From Chthonomonas sp. UBA2387 (GTDB lineage Bacteria; Armatimonadota; Fimbriimonadia; Fimbriimonadales; Fimbriimonadaceae): a stretch of 64,000 nt of DNA. The notes beneath the pieces were generated by a model. The model did no database searches, was not told the origin of the DNA, and saw nothing but the letters and a program-made list of their open reading frames with translations. Made by a program: the position numbers and the translations under genes. Shown one piece after another: positions 46,776 through 54,998 of this stretch (the first letter of the stretch is position 1; each line of letters opens with the position of its first letter). The stretch is from positions 1,560 through 65,559 of the forward strand of contig DDSP01000064.1 in the NCBI GenBank assembly GCA_002343445.1. Direction: 5' to 3'.

Positions 46776-47677
46776 CCGACACCCTTCTCCTCGCCACGTG
46801 GAAGGAACCTGGCGAGGTGGCGGTGCGCGCGGCGTGGGAACGGGCCCTTGCCGGTGGCAATGTGCTCGATTCGCTCGAACACGGGCTGGCCACAGCAGAA
46901 TTGGACCCCAGCCTGATGGCGATCGGCCTTGGCTCGCTGCCCAACCGCGACGGCGAACTCGAACTCGACGCCTCGATCATGATCGGCGAGACGCTCGAAG
47001 CCGGTGCCGTGTGCGCGCTGAGGGGCATCGTTCCCGCCATCTCGGTCGCCCGCAAGGTGCTCGAAGACACGCCCCACGTGATGCTGGCCGGCGACCAAGC
47101 CCGCCGTTTCGCCATCCAGAACGGCTTCCAGCCGCGCAGCCTCATGACGCCCGAAAACCTCAAGGCGTACGAGGCGTGGCGCGCCGACCCCAGTCTCTAC
47201 GAGCGGCGATACGTCCACAGCCTCACCGAAGGCTACGAACACCACGGCGACACGATCACGATGTTGGGCTGGCAAGCTCCGGGCCGCATGGTGGCCGCCA
47301 GTTCGACCAGCGGGCTCTCGTGGAAGATGCCGGGCCGGGTGGGCGACTCGCCCATCGTCGGTGCGGGCATCTACGCCGACGACGAGGCCGGCGCGGCGGG
47401 CGCGACGGGGTGGGGCGAGGAACTCTGGAAGGCCGCAGCGTCCTTTCAAGCGGTCGAGCACATGCGGCGGGGACTTGCTCCCCAGGCGGCATGCGAAGAG
47501 GTTGTGCGGCGCATGATGCGGCGGCAACCCCGCTCGACCTGGATGCCGTGCGTGGTGTTTGCGATCTCACCCACGGGTGAGTTTGGGGCAGCGACGACGC
47601 AGGGCGTGTTCCCCATGTGGTCGTGCCGCAACGGAGACATCTCGTTCCACGAGTTCCCGGCGCTGACCTTGGACTAA
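46772..47677 (+). CDS. Glycosylasparaginase-like Ntn hydrolase
   Basis: 301 residues from the GTG in the GTGA overlap with etfA. The self-cleaving nucleophile is Thr161 in HHGDTITMLGW, preceded by the Asp used in N-O shift. The ligand part has SSTSGLSWKMPGRVGDSPIV and GAGIYADDEAGAAGATGWGE. Family members are glycosylasparaginase and isoaspartyl peptidase. It is cytoplasmic (no signal peptide) and co-translated with ETF, a neighbour not usual for this family. Confidence 0.88.
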   Translation: MTDTLLLATWKEPGEVAVRAAWERALAGGNVLDSLEHGLATAELDPSLMAIGLGSLPNRDGELELDASIMIGETLEAGAVCALRGIVPAISVARKVLEDTPHVMLAGDQARRFAIQNGFQPRSLMTPENLKAYEAWRADPSLYERRYVHSLTEGYEHHGDTITMLGWQAPGRMVAASSTSGLSWKMPGRVGDSPIVGAGIYADDEAGAAGATGWGEELWKAAASFQAVEHMRRGLAPQAACEEVVRRMMRRQPRSTWMPCVVFAISPTGEFGAATTQGVFPMWSCRNGDISFHEFPALTLD

Positions 47678-48672
47678 GCGCGCGCCTTGGCGGCGTCCTC
47701 GTTGTACTTCAAGTCGCCGCACCCGCCTTCGCCGCTTGGCCTCACATGGGGTCCGTGCCGCTGCTCGATGCCTTTCCACGCATAGGGGTCCTCGCCCGCC
47801 ACGAGCACGATGTCGCGGTGGTCGGCGACGGACACGTACTGGCCCTCGGGCAACTGGTTGCCGAACCACGGAAGCAGCGATTCGGCGCTCATGTAGTGGT
47901 TGACCAACGCCCGCCGATAGCCCGACGGCGCGTAGTTCGGCAGTGAGCGGTGGAGTGTGTAACCGTTGAAGAACACGATGCTGCCCGCCTTGACTTCCAC
48001 GGGCACGGCCTCGTCGTTCGAATAGGGGAAGCGGCGCGCCTCGAACGCGCAATCGAACCGGGCGTCGCCGTGCCACTCCTGAAAGTAAAGGATGCCTTGA
48101 CGGTGCGAGCCCGGCAAAACCCACAGGCAACCGTTCTCGACCGTGGCGTCGTCCAGGGCGATCCATGCGCCGGCCAGCGAACGGTCGCGCGTCGGGATGT
48201 AAATCTCGTCTTGGTGCCACGCTTGACCGGGTTTGCCCGAGGCCTTGATGAACAGCATGGACTGCATGCACTTGACGTTCGGGCTGATCACGGCCGTCAG
48301 ACACTCGACGATCGCCGGATGCGCGAGGGCCCGTTCCATGAGCGGCGACACCTTGTGGGGGAAGTGGATGCACAGAAACCGGCGCATGGCTTCGGCGTCG
48401 GTCTCGCCGGGAAGGCCGGGATCCGAGCCGGGCAACGGACCGCGTTCGCCCCTGCAGATGGCCAACGTTTCGCGGCGCAGTTCCTCGACTTCCTCAGGCG
48501 TCAGGGCGTCTTGCAGGACCAGAAAGCCCTGCTCGGCGTAGAAGCGCGCGGCCTCCTCGCCGACGGGTCGCTTGAACCAACCCACGGGCGGCGAGCCGTT
48601 TATCCACGAAGACCAAGGGGCGAGACGGCGCTGTTCGGCGCGGGCGTTCCAACTGGCAGTGTTGGTTTCCAT
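47674..48672 (-). CDS. Phytanoyl-CoA dioxygenase family (PhyH) protein
   Basis: 332 residues from the ATG at 48672. The iron ligands are His153-x-Asp155 in AWHQDEIYIP and His241 in YTLHRSLPNYA. NGCLWVLPGSH is the typical core. A second, dissimilar PhyH protein is at 21.1 kb. Substrate unknown. Its stop shares CTAA with the convergent glycosylasparaginase stop. Confidence 0.92.
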   Translation of the reverse strand: METNTASWNARAEQRRLAPWSSWINGSPPVGWFKRPVGEEAARFYAEQGFLVLQDALTPEEVEELRRETLAICRGERGPLPGSDPGLPGETDAEAMRRFLCIHFPHKVSPLMERALAHPAIVECLTAVISPNVKCMQSMLFIKASGKPGQAWHQDEIYIPTRDRSLAGAWIALDDATVENGCLWVLPGSHRQGILYFQEWHGDARFDCAFEARRFPYSNDEAVPVEVKAGSIVFFNGYTLHRSLPNYAPSGYRRALVNHYMSAESLLPWFGNQLPEGQYVSVADHRDIVLVAGEDPYAWKGIEQRHGPHVRPSGEGGCGDLKYNEDAAKARA

Positions 48673-48746
48673 GGGCGTATCCCGACTATACAGGATGCAG
48701 CGGGGTTGTGTACCGGACCTTCGCATGGCGCAGGTATCGTCCCTTC

Positions 48747-49262
48747 ATGTCGGAAGTCGTGTTGCACATGGCCGTTTCGCTGGATGGATACGTCGAAGGG
48801 CCGGACCGCGACCTCGGATGGCTGATCGAAGACCCGGGGCTGGATTTCGAGCCGTTTCTTCGGAAGGTGGAGATCATGTTGATGGGCCGGCGGACCTACG
48901 AAACGGCCCTTGACCTCGGCTGGCCGTACGAGGGGATGAATGCGTTGGTCTTCTCGCGCGACCCCTCGTTCGAGGTTGCCGACGAGCGGGTGGAGGCCTA
49001 CACCAAGGGTGTGGAGCGGTGGCTGGAAGAGGAGCGACCCTTGCTGGAAGGCGACGCCTGGGTGGTCGGCGGTGCGCCCCTAGTCCGCGCCTTCATGGAT
49101 GTCGACGCCGTGGACCGCATGTACTTGGGCATCCACCCCATCGTGCTGGGGGGAGGGGTGCCGTTGTTCGAGCAGGGAACGCCGAAGCGCGAGTTCCATA
49201 CCCGCGCGGTGGACTCGTACCGCGGGGGCTTGGTGCTCGTCGAATACGAACGGGTTCGCTGA
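48747..49262 (+). CDS. DHFR-like / RibD C-terminal family reductase
   Basis: 171 residues from the ATG at 48747. Core motifs: LHMAVSLDGYVEGPDRDLGW, EIMLMGRRTYE and WVVGGAPLVRAFMDVD. These are typical of the dihydrofolate-reductase-like RibD-C proteins found in stress or riboflavin contexts. NADPH-dependent reduction is likely; the substrate is unknown. Confidence 0.88.
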   Translation: MSEVVLHMAVSLDGYVEGPDRDLGWLIEDPGLDFEPFLRKVEIMLMGRRTYETALDLGWPYEGMNALVFSRDPSFEVADERVEAYTKGVERWLEEERPLLEGDAWVVGGAPLVRAFMDVDAVDRMYLGIHPIVLGGGVPLFEQGTPKREFHTRAVDSYRGGLVLVEYERVR

Positions 49263-49265
49263 CGC

Positions 49266-49523
49266 TTACTTGCGGTTGGCGTCGCCCATCTGCTTGGCGT
49301 AGCGTCGCATGAACTTCTCGACGCGGCCGGCAGAGTCCACGAGGCGCTTCTGGCCCGTGTAGAAGGGGTGGGTGAACGCGCTGATGTCCAAGCGGATGAC
49401 GTGGTGCGTCACGCCGTCGATGACGCGCGTCTCGTCGGTCTTGTGGGTGGAGATGCCCGTCCACTCGTGCTCGCCATCGACGAACAGGACCGGATAATTC
49501 TTGGGGTGGGTGCCAGACTTCAT
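49266..49523 (-). CDS. rpmE2: Ribosomal protein bL31, type B (zinc-free)
   Basis: 85 residues from the ATG at 49523. It starts [20 protein letters not shown] and contains [20 protein letters not shown] and VEKFMRRY. The zinc-binding C-x2-C of type A L31 is absent. Type B copies often replace the zinc form at low zinc. It binds the 50S central protuberance. Confidence 0.93.
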   Translation of the reverse strand: MKSGTHPKNYPVLFVDGEHEWTGISTHKTDETRVIDGVTHHVIRLDISAFTHPFYTGQKRLVDSAGRVEKFMRRYAKQMGDANRK

Positions 49524-49573
49524 GAGCGTTCCTGATGCGGCGCCGATTGCCGACCGGCGCACGAACATAAAAG

Positions 49574-49611
49574 GATACCCGGAAGCCCTGCTCAGGGTCA
49601 ATCCGGGTATC
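49574..49611 (-). terminator. Rho-independent terminator of the PEP-CTERM gene
   Basis: GATACCCGG and CCGGGTATC form a 9-bp outer stem with an inner CCCTG-CTC-AGGG hairpin. On the minus strand it is followed by CCTTTTA and lies 18 bases after the PEP-CTERM stop. Confidence 0.82.
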
Positions 49612-49629
49612 TATGTGTGGCGAGTCCCC

Positions 49630-50430
49630 TCAGCGGCGGCGGCGGCGCGCCAGAGCGGCCAAGCCGATGCCGAGAGCGGCAAGGGTCGCTGGCTCGGGCA
49701 CCAGCTCGACTTCCGCATAGGAGAACTGGAACGTCGCGCTGGCGGACGTCGTGTCGTCTCCGAGGAACAGGAAGTTGGGCGTCTCATACGGGTCGATAGC
49801 GCCGACGAACGGCGTGTAGTCCTTGGTGGCCGCGGAGTACAGCAGGTTGTCGTTGAACCGGACCGAGTAGTTACCGCCGATCACGGTCACGTCCAGACGG
49901 TTCAGTCCCGCCATGCCTGTGCCGACGCCTGTGGTGTCCACAAAGCCGCGCTCCTGGGACTGGTGGTGCTCAAACATGGGCGTGTCCGTCTGGCCCCAGA
50001 TCTCATCGGTCCAGACGCCGAGTTCGATGCCCTTCTTGTCAGAGCCCAGGATGATGAAGCTGAGCCCCGCGCGGTCGGCCAAGCCATCGGGCGGGTTGCT
50101 GTGGTCGGCCGTCGAAGCGCCATGGTCCTCGGCGAGCACCTTGAAGTCGAACCGCACACGGAAACCGGCCGCCGGGTCAAGGTTGAAGGGTGTCACGGCA
50201 GCCCAGCCCGCGTAGGGGAGGTAAGCCGCCGACGTGTTCAGCGTGGTGTAGCCTGAACCGCCGGGAGGGGTCACGACCGCCGTCCCAGCGGGAAGGTTTT
50301 GGTACAGCCAGCCTTGGGCGTCGGGGGTGCTGTTGAGGGCACCCGAGTAAAGCGGAATGATTTGGGCAAAGCCCGTTGCGCCAACGCCCAGGCCGAGCCC
50401 AAGCGCGAGCAACCTCGCGTAATGCTTCAT
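49630..50430 (-). CDS. PEP-CTERM sorting-domain protein
   Basis: 266 residues: signal peptide (about 1-22), a beta-rich central domain (residues 30-235, no family recognised, possibly lectin-like), and the C-terminal signal VPEPATLAALGIGLAALARR followed by more Arg. This tripartite tail (PEP motif, hydrophobic stretch, basic end) is cut by exosortase, so the protein is probably surface-displayed in an EPS-linked way. The exosortase gene is not in this window. Confidence 0.88.
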   Translation of the reverse strand: MKHYARLLALGLGLGVGATGFAQIIPLYSGALNSTPDAQGWLYQNLPAGTAVVTPPGGSGYTTLNTSAAYLPYAGWAAVTPFNLDPAAGFRVRFDFKVLAEDHGASTADHSNPPDGLADRAGLSFIILGSDKKGIELGVWTDEIWGQTDTPMFEHHQSQERGFVDTTGVGTGMAGLNRLDVTVIGGNYSVRFNDNLLYSAATKDYTPFVGAIDPYETPNFLFLGDDTTSASATFQFSYAEVELVPEPATLAALGIGLAALARRRRR

Positions 50431-50514
50431 ATGAACCTATCCTCTCTCTCGGCGCGGCTCGTTGACCACGCCACTCACCAGTATAGCGACCTTACGGCCA
50501 AATGAATCAACGAT

Positions 50515-52551
50515 TTAGCGTAAAGATTTCACGAGGAACACGAACTCGGCCGAACCGCCTGGCAATCCGTCGCCCGAGGGCCACGCGCCCAGGTTCTCGC
50601 CATCGAGCTTCCAACCGGTTGCCAACCCGGTCAACGAGTCGCGAACCGTGACTCGATACGTGTCCGGTTGAAGAGGCCGGGCTAGGCTGAGCGTCGCCCG
50701 ACGACCGCTCATGGACGTATGAACGCCGAACTTGACCGATCCCGTTCGGCTGCCAACGATCGCAAAGTCGCCCGCGCGAGCGACAACGCCCGTCGTGAAG
50801 TCGATGGCGATGGACCGGACTCCCCGCGCGTTTAGGTCGAAGTGGCGGGGCGACGTGCCCACGATCACCGGGGGCCCCTCGGCATACGCGACGCGCTCGA
50901 TGCCCGTGTTCAACACCCACCCATCGGGGTCTAGCGTCGGAGTACCCGGATCGGCAGCCACGGGGATCGCGTAGTGCTGCGTCCGCGCCGAGTTCCAGAG
51001 CGTGGTGTCCAAACCTGTGCCGCGCAAGCCGACCGGCATGGCGAACGTTGGCCACGCCGTGTTCTGGCGCTGCTCCAGCGAGACGAGCAAGTAGTCTTTG
51101 TCTGCGATCCGCCTGAGTTCGCTGCCCCAGCGGTAGCTTGGCGCGCCGGGCTGGAACAGCCAGGGATCGAAGAACCACGAGAGGTCCCGGGCGGCGACCT
51201 GCTCGGCCGTTTCGATGAAGTTCGCCGTGGCGGCCGTGCCCCACGCGTGTCGCGCGCGATGTTCTGCGAGGATGGCGAAGAACGTGGCGTCTCCAACCAC
51301 CTTGCGGAGCATGTGCAGCACCCACCCTGCCTTGCGATAGGAGAAGTTGCCGCTGAAGATACGCGACACCGAGGTTGGGTTCGGGATGTACACGGTCCCA
51401 TCCACCGAGCCGGGCCGGCGGGATTGCATGGCCGACTTGAGTGCCGGCAACCCGCTGCTTCCCGGCTGACGCTCCGCCCAGAGGGCTTCGGAATACGTGG
51501 CGAACCCCTCGTTCAGCCAGATGTCGCTCCACGTTTCGCACGTCACCAAGTCGCCCCACCATTGGTGGGCCAGCTCGTGGGCGGTCAGCGATTCGCCCCA
51601 ACCGCCTTGGCCCGACATCGTTTGGTGCTCCATTCCTCCGCCAAACCCGAACTGATAGATCCCATACTTTTCGCCCAGGAACGGATACTCGCCGAAGATG
51701 GGCCGGAACGCGGCGAGCATGTCGCGCGACCGCTCCCACAGCGCCCGCCGGTCGGCGTTGTCGTGCTCGGGGTAGATCATGAAGTCGAGCGGCATGGTCC
51801 CGTTCGGCGATTCGTAGCTGGTCCGCCACGAGTTGTAGTCGGCCACGCTGAAAGCGACCAGGTAGGGCGCCATGCGGTAGCGCGAGACGAACCGGTGGCG
51901 GATCAGGCCGTTCGGGGCCGTCGTGGTGCCCGAAGGCAGGCCGTTCGCCGCCACCGACAAGCCGGGCGGCACGCCGATTTCCAGGTCGATCGTGGCTTTG
52001 TCGGTGTTCACGTCCTTGGCGGGCCACCACGTGTAGGCGAACCAAGGCTCGCTCAACGTCGAAACATGCGGCATGCCGTTCGCCTTGGTGGTGAACAGGA
52101 TCGAACCGAAGCCCTCGCCTTGCGGTGGCACGCCCTGGTACGCGACCTCGATCGCGAACGCTTCGCCGTTCTTGTAGGTGCGGTCCAGCGGGACCCGGAT
52201 CGTGGCAGCGTCCAGCCGCTCGTAGGTCACGGTTCGCTCGTTCTGGATCACCACCACCGTGAACGCGTTCGAGATGCGGATGTCGATGGAGTTCAGTTGC
52301 GACGTTCTCGACCTTCCGTGGATCACACAACGGCCCACCAACCGCCGACCCGGAATGTCGAGGTCGATGGAGAGTTGATAGTGGATCACGTCGGACGTCG
52401 GATCAAGGTCTGAGGGCGGCAGCAGCAACGCGGCCAAGGGCAACGGCTCGCTACGCGCGATGGAGCACTGGTCGCAACCGTGCCAGGCGAACAGCGACGC
52501 AGTCGCGAACATCGCCAGACTGCAGGCGAGGGACCGCAGAAAGGGCCTCAT
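50515..52551 (-). CDS. M1-family aminopeptidase, exported
   Basis: 678 residues with a signal peptide. Zinc site: His325-Glu326-x2-His329 in AHELAHQWWGD and Glu348 in NEGFATYSE. The exopeptidase motif reads GGMEHQTM in place of the common GAMEN. N-terminal and C-terminal beta domains flank the thermolysin-like core. It trims amino acids from peptides in the periplasm or outside. The S41 protease lies 22 bases upstream on the same strand. Confidence 0.93.
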   Translation of the reverse strand: MRPFLRSLACSLAMFATASLFAWHGCDQCSIARSEPLPLAALLLPPSDLDPTSDVIHYQLSIDLDIPGRRLVGRCVIHGRSRTSQLNSIDIRISNAFTVVVIQNERTVTYERLDAATIRVPLDRTYKNGEAFAIEVAYQGVPPQGEGFGSILFTTKANGMPHVSTLSEPWFAYTWWPAKDVNTDKATIDLEIGVPPGLSVAANGLPSGTTTAPNGLIRHRFVSRYRMAPYLVAFSVADYNSWRTSYESPNGTMPLDFMIYPEHDNADRRALWERSRDMLAAFRPIFGEYPFLGEKYGIYQFGFGGGMEHQTMSGQGGWGESLTAHELAHQWWGDLVTCETWSDIWLNEGFATYSEALWAERQPGSSGLPALKSAMQSRRPGSVDGTVYIPNPTSVSRIFSGNFSYRKAGWVLHMLRKVVGDATFFAILAEHRARHAWGTAATANFIETAEQVAARDLSWFFDPWLFQPGAPSYRWGSELRRIADKDYLLVSLEQRQNTAWPTFAMPVGLRGTGLDTTLWNSARTQHYAIPVAADPGTPTLDPDGWVLNTGIERVAYAEGPPVIVGTSPRHFDLNARGVRSIAIDFTTGVVARAGDFAIVGSRTGSVKFGVHTSMSGRRATLSLARPLQPDTYRVTVRDSLTGLATGWKLDGENLGAWPSGDGLPGGSAEFVFLVKSLR

Positions 52552-52573
52552 CGCCCTTCATGATACATCGCGC

Positions 52574-53614
52574 TTACGAACCGCCCGCGATCGCCTTCAG
52601 AACCTGCTCCAGCCGCTCGCGGTCGGAGCCCTGGGCGGCTTCCTTGAGCTTCTCGACGGCCATGCGGTGGGCGACGGTCAGGGCGTCCTCGGGCTTGGCT
52701 TCGACCTCGGGGAGGACGCCCGTGCCTTCCCAGTTCTTGCCCGTGATCGGGTTCTTGGCCATACCGACGGGGATGAACGCCGAATAGTGGTCGCCGAGCC
52801 GAACCGTGCCGCCAGGGTTCGCGCCACCCCACGTGCTCTCTCCGATCAGCGTGGTCCGCTTCTGGGTCTGGAGGTTGTACGCGAACTCCTCGGCGCCTGA
52901 GCCGGTGCGCTTGCCAACGACGACGAAGATCGGCTTGTCGAAGTACGCGTGCTCCTTGACGGGCTCGGTGATGAAGTCGTTCTGCACCAGTTGGTCGCCC
53001 CGGCGCATGAGCAGGCTGTTCACATGCGTGGGCTTGTCGAACAGATAGCTGCAGATCATCCGGACGGTCGAGGGCGACCCGCCACCGTTCCCGCGCAGGT
53101 CGAAGATCAACGCGTCGGTGTCGGCGACAAAGGCCATCGCCGCTTCGACCGGACGCCGGGCGATCGCAGGGTCGCTGAACATGTTGAAACGGATGTAGCC
53201 CACGTTGCCTTGCAGCCGCTTGACCTCTTCGAACCCGGCGTTGGCCTGCCGCATCTGCTTCGCCATCGCCGCGATCTCGGCCTCAGAGGGCTCGGCGGCT
53301 TGGGCTCGGGCGGGCAGAGGAGTCGGGCTGAAGCGCACGCGAAGGTGGGCGTCGGAGCAGACGCTGTTGACATCCCGCGACAGGGCCAACGCGAACGCCT
53401 CGCCCGTCGCGGCCTCATCGTAGGCGCCGAACTTCAGCCGGTCGCGGAGCAACTGGGCTGCGGCCTCGCCCTTGTCCTTGAGCACGTACCGCTCGGTCAT
53501 CGCTTTGGCCAGAGCATCCACGACCTGGGCCTTGTCGTCCTTGGATGCCTGAGCCGAGGAGAGAGCGGCCGCCGCCAACAGCAGCAGCGTGGAAAGGTAA
53601 GAGTGCTTCTTCAT
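52574..53614 (-). CDS. S41-family (C-terminal processing-like) peptidase, exported
   Basis: 346 residues from the ATG at 53614, which opens a signal peptide; the frame is open upstream. The core has GNVGYIRFNMFSDP, DALIFDLRGNGGGSPST, and catalytic Ser239 in KRTGSGAEEFAYNL, followed by ESTWGGANPGG. No PDZ domain is visible. It is similar to retinol-binding/tricorn-like S41 enzymes of unknown substrate. Confidence 0.9.
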   Translation of the reverse strand: MKKHSYLSTLLLLAAAALSSAQASKDDKAQVVDALAKAMTERYVLKDKGEAAAQLLRDRLKFGAYDEAATGEAFALALSRDVNSVCSDAHLRVRFSPTPLPARAQAAEPSEAEIAAMAKQMRQANAGFEEVKRLQGNVGYIRFNMFSDPAIARRPVEAAMAFVADTDALIFDLRGNGGGSPSTVRMICSYLFDKPTHVNSLLMRRGDQLVQNDFITEPVKEHAYFDKPIFVVVGKRTGSGAEEFAYNLQTQKRTTLIGESTWGGANPGGTVRLGDHYSAFIPVGMAKNPITGKNWEGTGVLPEVEAKPEDALTVAHRMAVEKLKEAAQGSDRERLEQVLKAIAGGS

Positions 53615-54130
53615 CGCGTGTTTCGCGTCGTTACGCTGGGCGGCGCAACGGGAGTTCCCGTTCCCGGCGAGGAGGTGTGGGACAAAAAGCGAGGGCGCAT
53701 CGCGCCGAGACAAGCCCGGTGGACGATACGCCCCGCAAGAGAGAGGCCTTTCGGCGCAACTCTCACGTGCCCTGGCCGACTCCGAAGAGTCCGCACTCGC
53801 ACAATCTTCGACCTGGGCACAAGGCCCGTTGCGGTCGAAACCGATCTCAAGTCATTGCTTCGGCGTTGCCGCCTCAGCGCCCTACCGCGATAGTCCTAAC
53901 CAGACTAACAGCAAGATGGCTTGCTTTCGGTGTTGCAGAAGCTCAAACCCCGCTGCAAGAGCGGCTTTCGAGACATCTACTGCGCCGATTCCTCCGGATA
54001 CGGGGAGGACGTTTGCTTTCGCTCTCTGCGGCTCGATCCCGCCGCGTCGGCTACACAAACATCGTATCACGACTTTTACCAAATGCCAAGGACTTTTTGA
54101 GTCTTCTCGCAAAAATGCGTATTGTCCACG
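53615..54130. other. 516-base spacer without a clear gene
   Basis: The spacer is AT-richer than its flanks (clearest from about 53890 to 54125). Short open frames occur on both strands but none has a ribosome site and a recognisable protein. TCCTCC-GGATAC-GGGGAGGA (about 53991-54010) can fold as a hairpin. It holds the upstream region of the S41 gene. Confidence 0.5.
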
Positions 54131-54946
54131 TTAGTTTTCCCCACGCAAGGCTTCTTTTCCACCGGCCGATGCGGGCACCCGCGTCACTTTGTGCGTCAGA
54201 GCCAGCTTTCGCTCGACCGGATCGCCCTTGCCGCTCAGAGCGCGGACGGTGCTGGTGGCTGTGCTCGACATCTCGACCAGTGTGAAGACGCCCAACTTGC
54301 GGTCGAACGTCGCCGTGCCGGTCCCGCGCATCTGGGTGTCCACCGTCGAGGCGGCCTCCGAGCGCTCCTTGACGGCATTGCGGTTCTCGTCCTCCAGTGT
54401 GGAGAACGACTGCGAGACCACCAACGCAATGACGGCCTGATCATCGGTGAGCTTCTTGACCGTCGCCTCGTACCGCATCGGCGCGCCGCCGAAGTCGCGC
54501 TCGAACTTCCACGTCTGGTCTTGCGCGAGCGGTCCCTCCGGCCACTCCAAGGGGATGAATGTGATGTCGGCCAGCCGGTCCTGCTCCAGCCCCGGCAACT
54601 TGATCGGCAGCCCGCTGCTCTTGGCCTCGGTCTTCACGGTCTTGCCACGCCCAGTGATGTCCACGGCATGCTTGGGGAAGAAATCCACGACGGCTTCCAA
54701 CTCAAGGGGCATCTTGACGTCGTTGAACTTCAATTCGAAGTCCGCGACCTCGCAAGTCAGTCGTCGCTCCGATTCCTTCGCGGCCACGCCCTCGACCTTC
54801 AGGTCCATGCGGATGTCCACCGCTCCCTCGTTCCCGCCGAGGATCGGCAGATAGCCCTCGAACCGGTCTTCCATGCGGAACGTGTGCGTGTCGCCTGGAG
54901 CGAAACCGTAGGCGAGAGTGGCGAGCGCGAGGCCAAGGAGAATCAT
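54131..54946 (-). CDS. Exported protein, DUF6263-like, unknown function
   Basis: 271 residues from the ATG at 54946 (MILLGLALATLAYGFAPGDT). Signal peptide plus a mature part of alternating beta strands: FRMEDRFEGYLPILGG, RMDLKVEGV, QDQTWKFERDFGGAP, STVDTQMRGTGTATFDRKLG. The pattern is of DUF6263 proteins. No catalytic motif visible. Divergent from the phosphoesterase gene. Confidence 0.7.
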   Translation of the reverse strand: MILLGLALATLAYGFAPGDTHTFRMEDRFEGYLPILGGNEGAVDIRMDLKVEGVAAKESERRLTCEVADFELKFNDVKMPLELEAVVDFFPKHAVDITGRGKTVKTEAKSSGLPIKLPGLEQDRLADITFIPLEWPEGPLAQDQTWKFERDFGGAPMRYEATVKKLTDDQAVIALVVSQSFSTLEDENRNAVKERSEAASTVDTQMRGTGTATFDRKLGVFTLVEMSSTATSTVRALSGKGDPVERKLALTHKVTRVPASAGGKEALRGEN

Positions 54947-54998
54947 GCTTCCTGATGATATACGCCCGAGAATGCGCCGGTGTGCTAACTTTGGGGTC

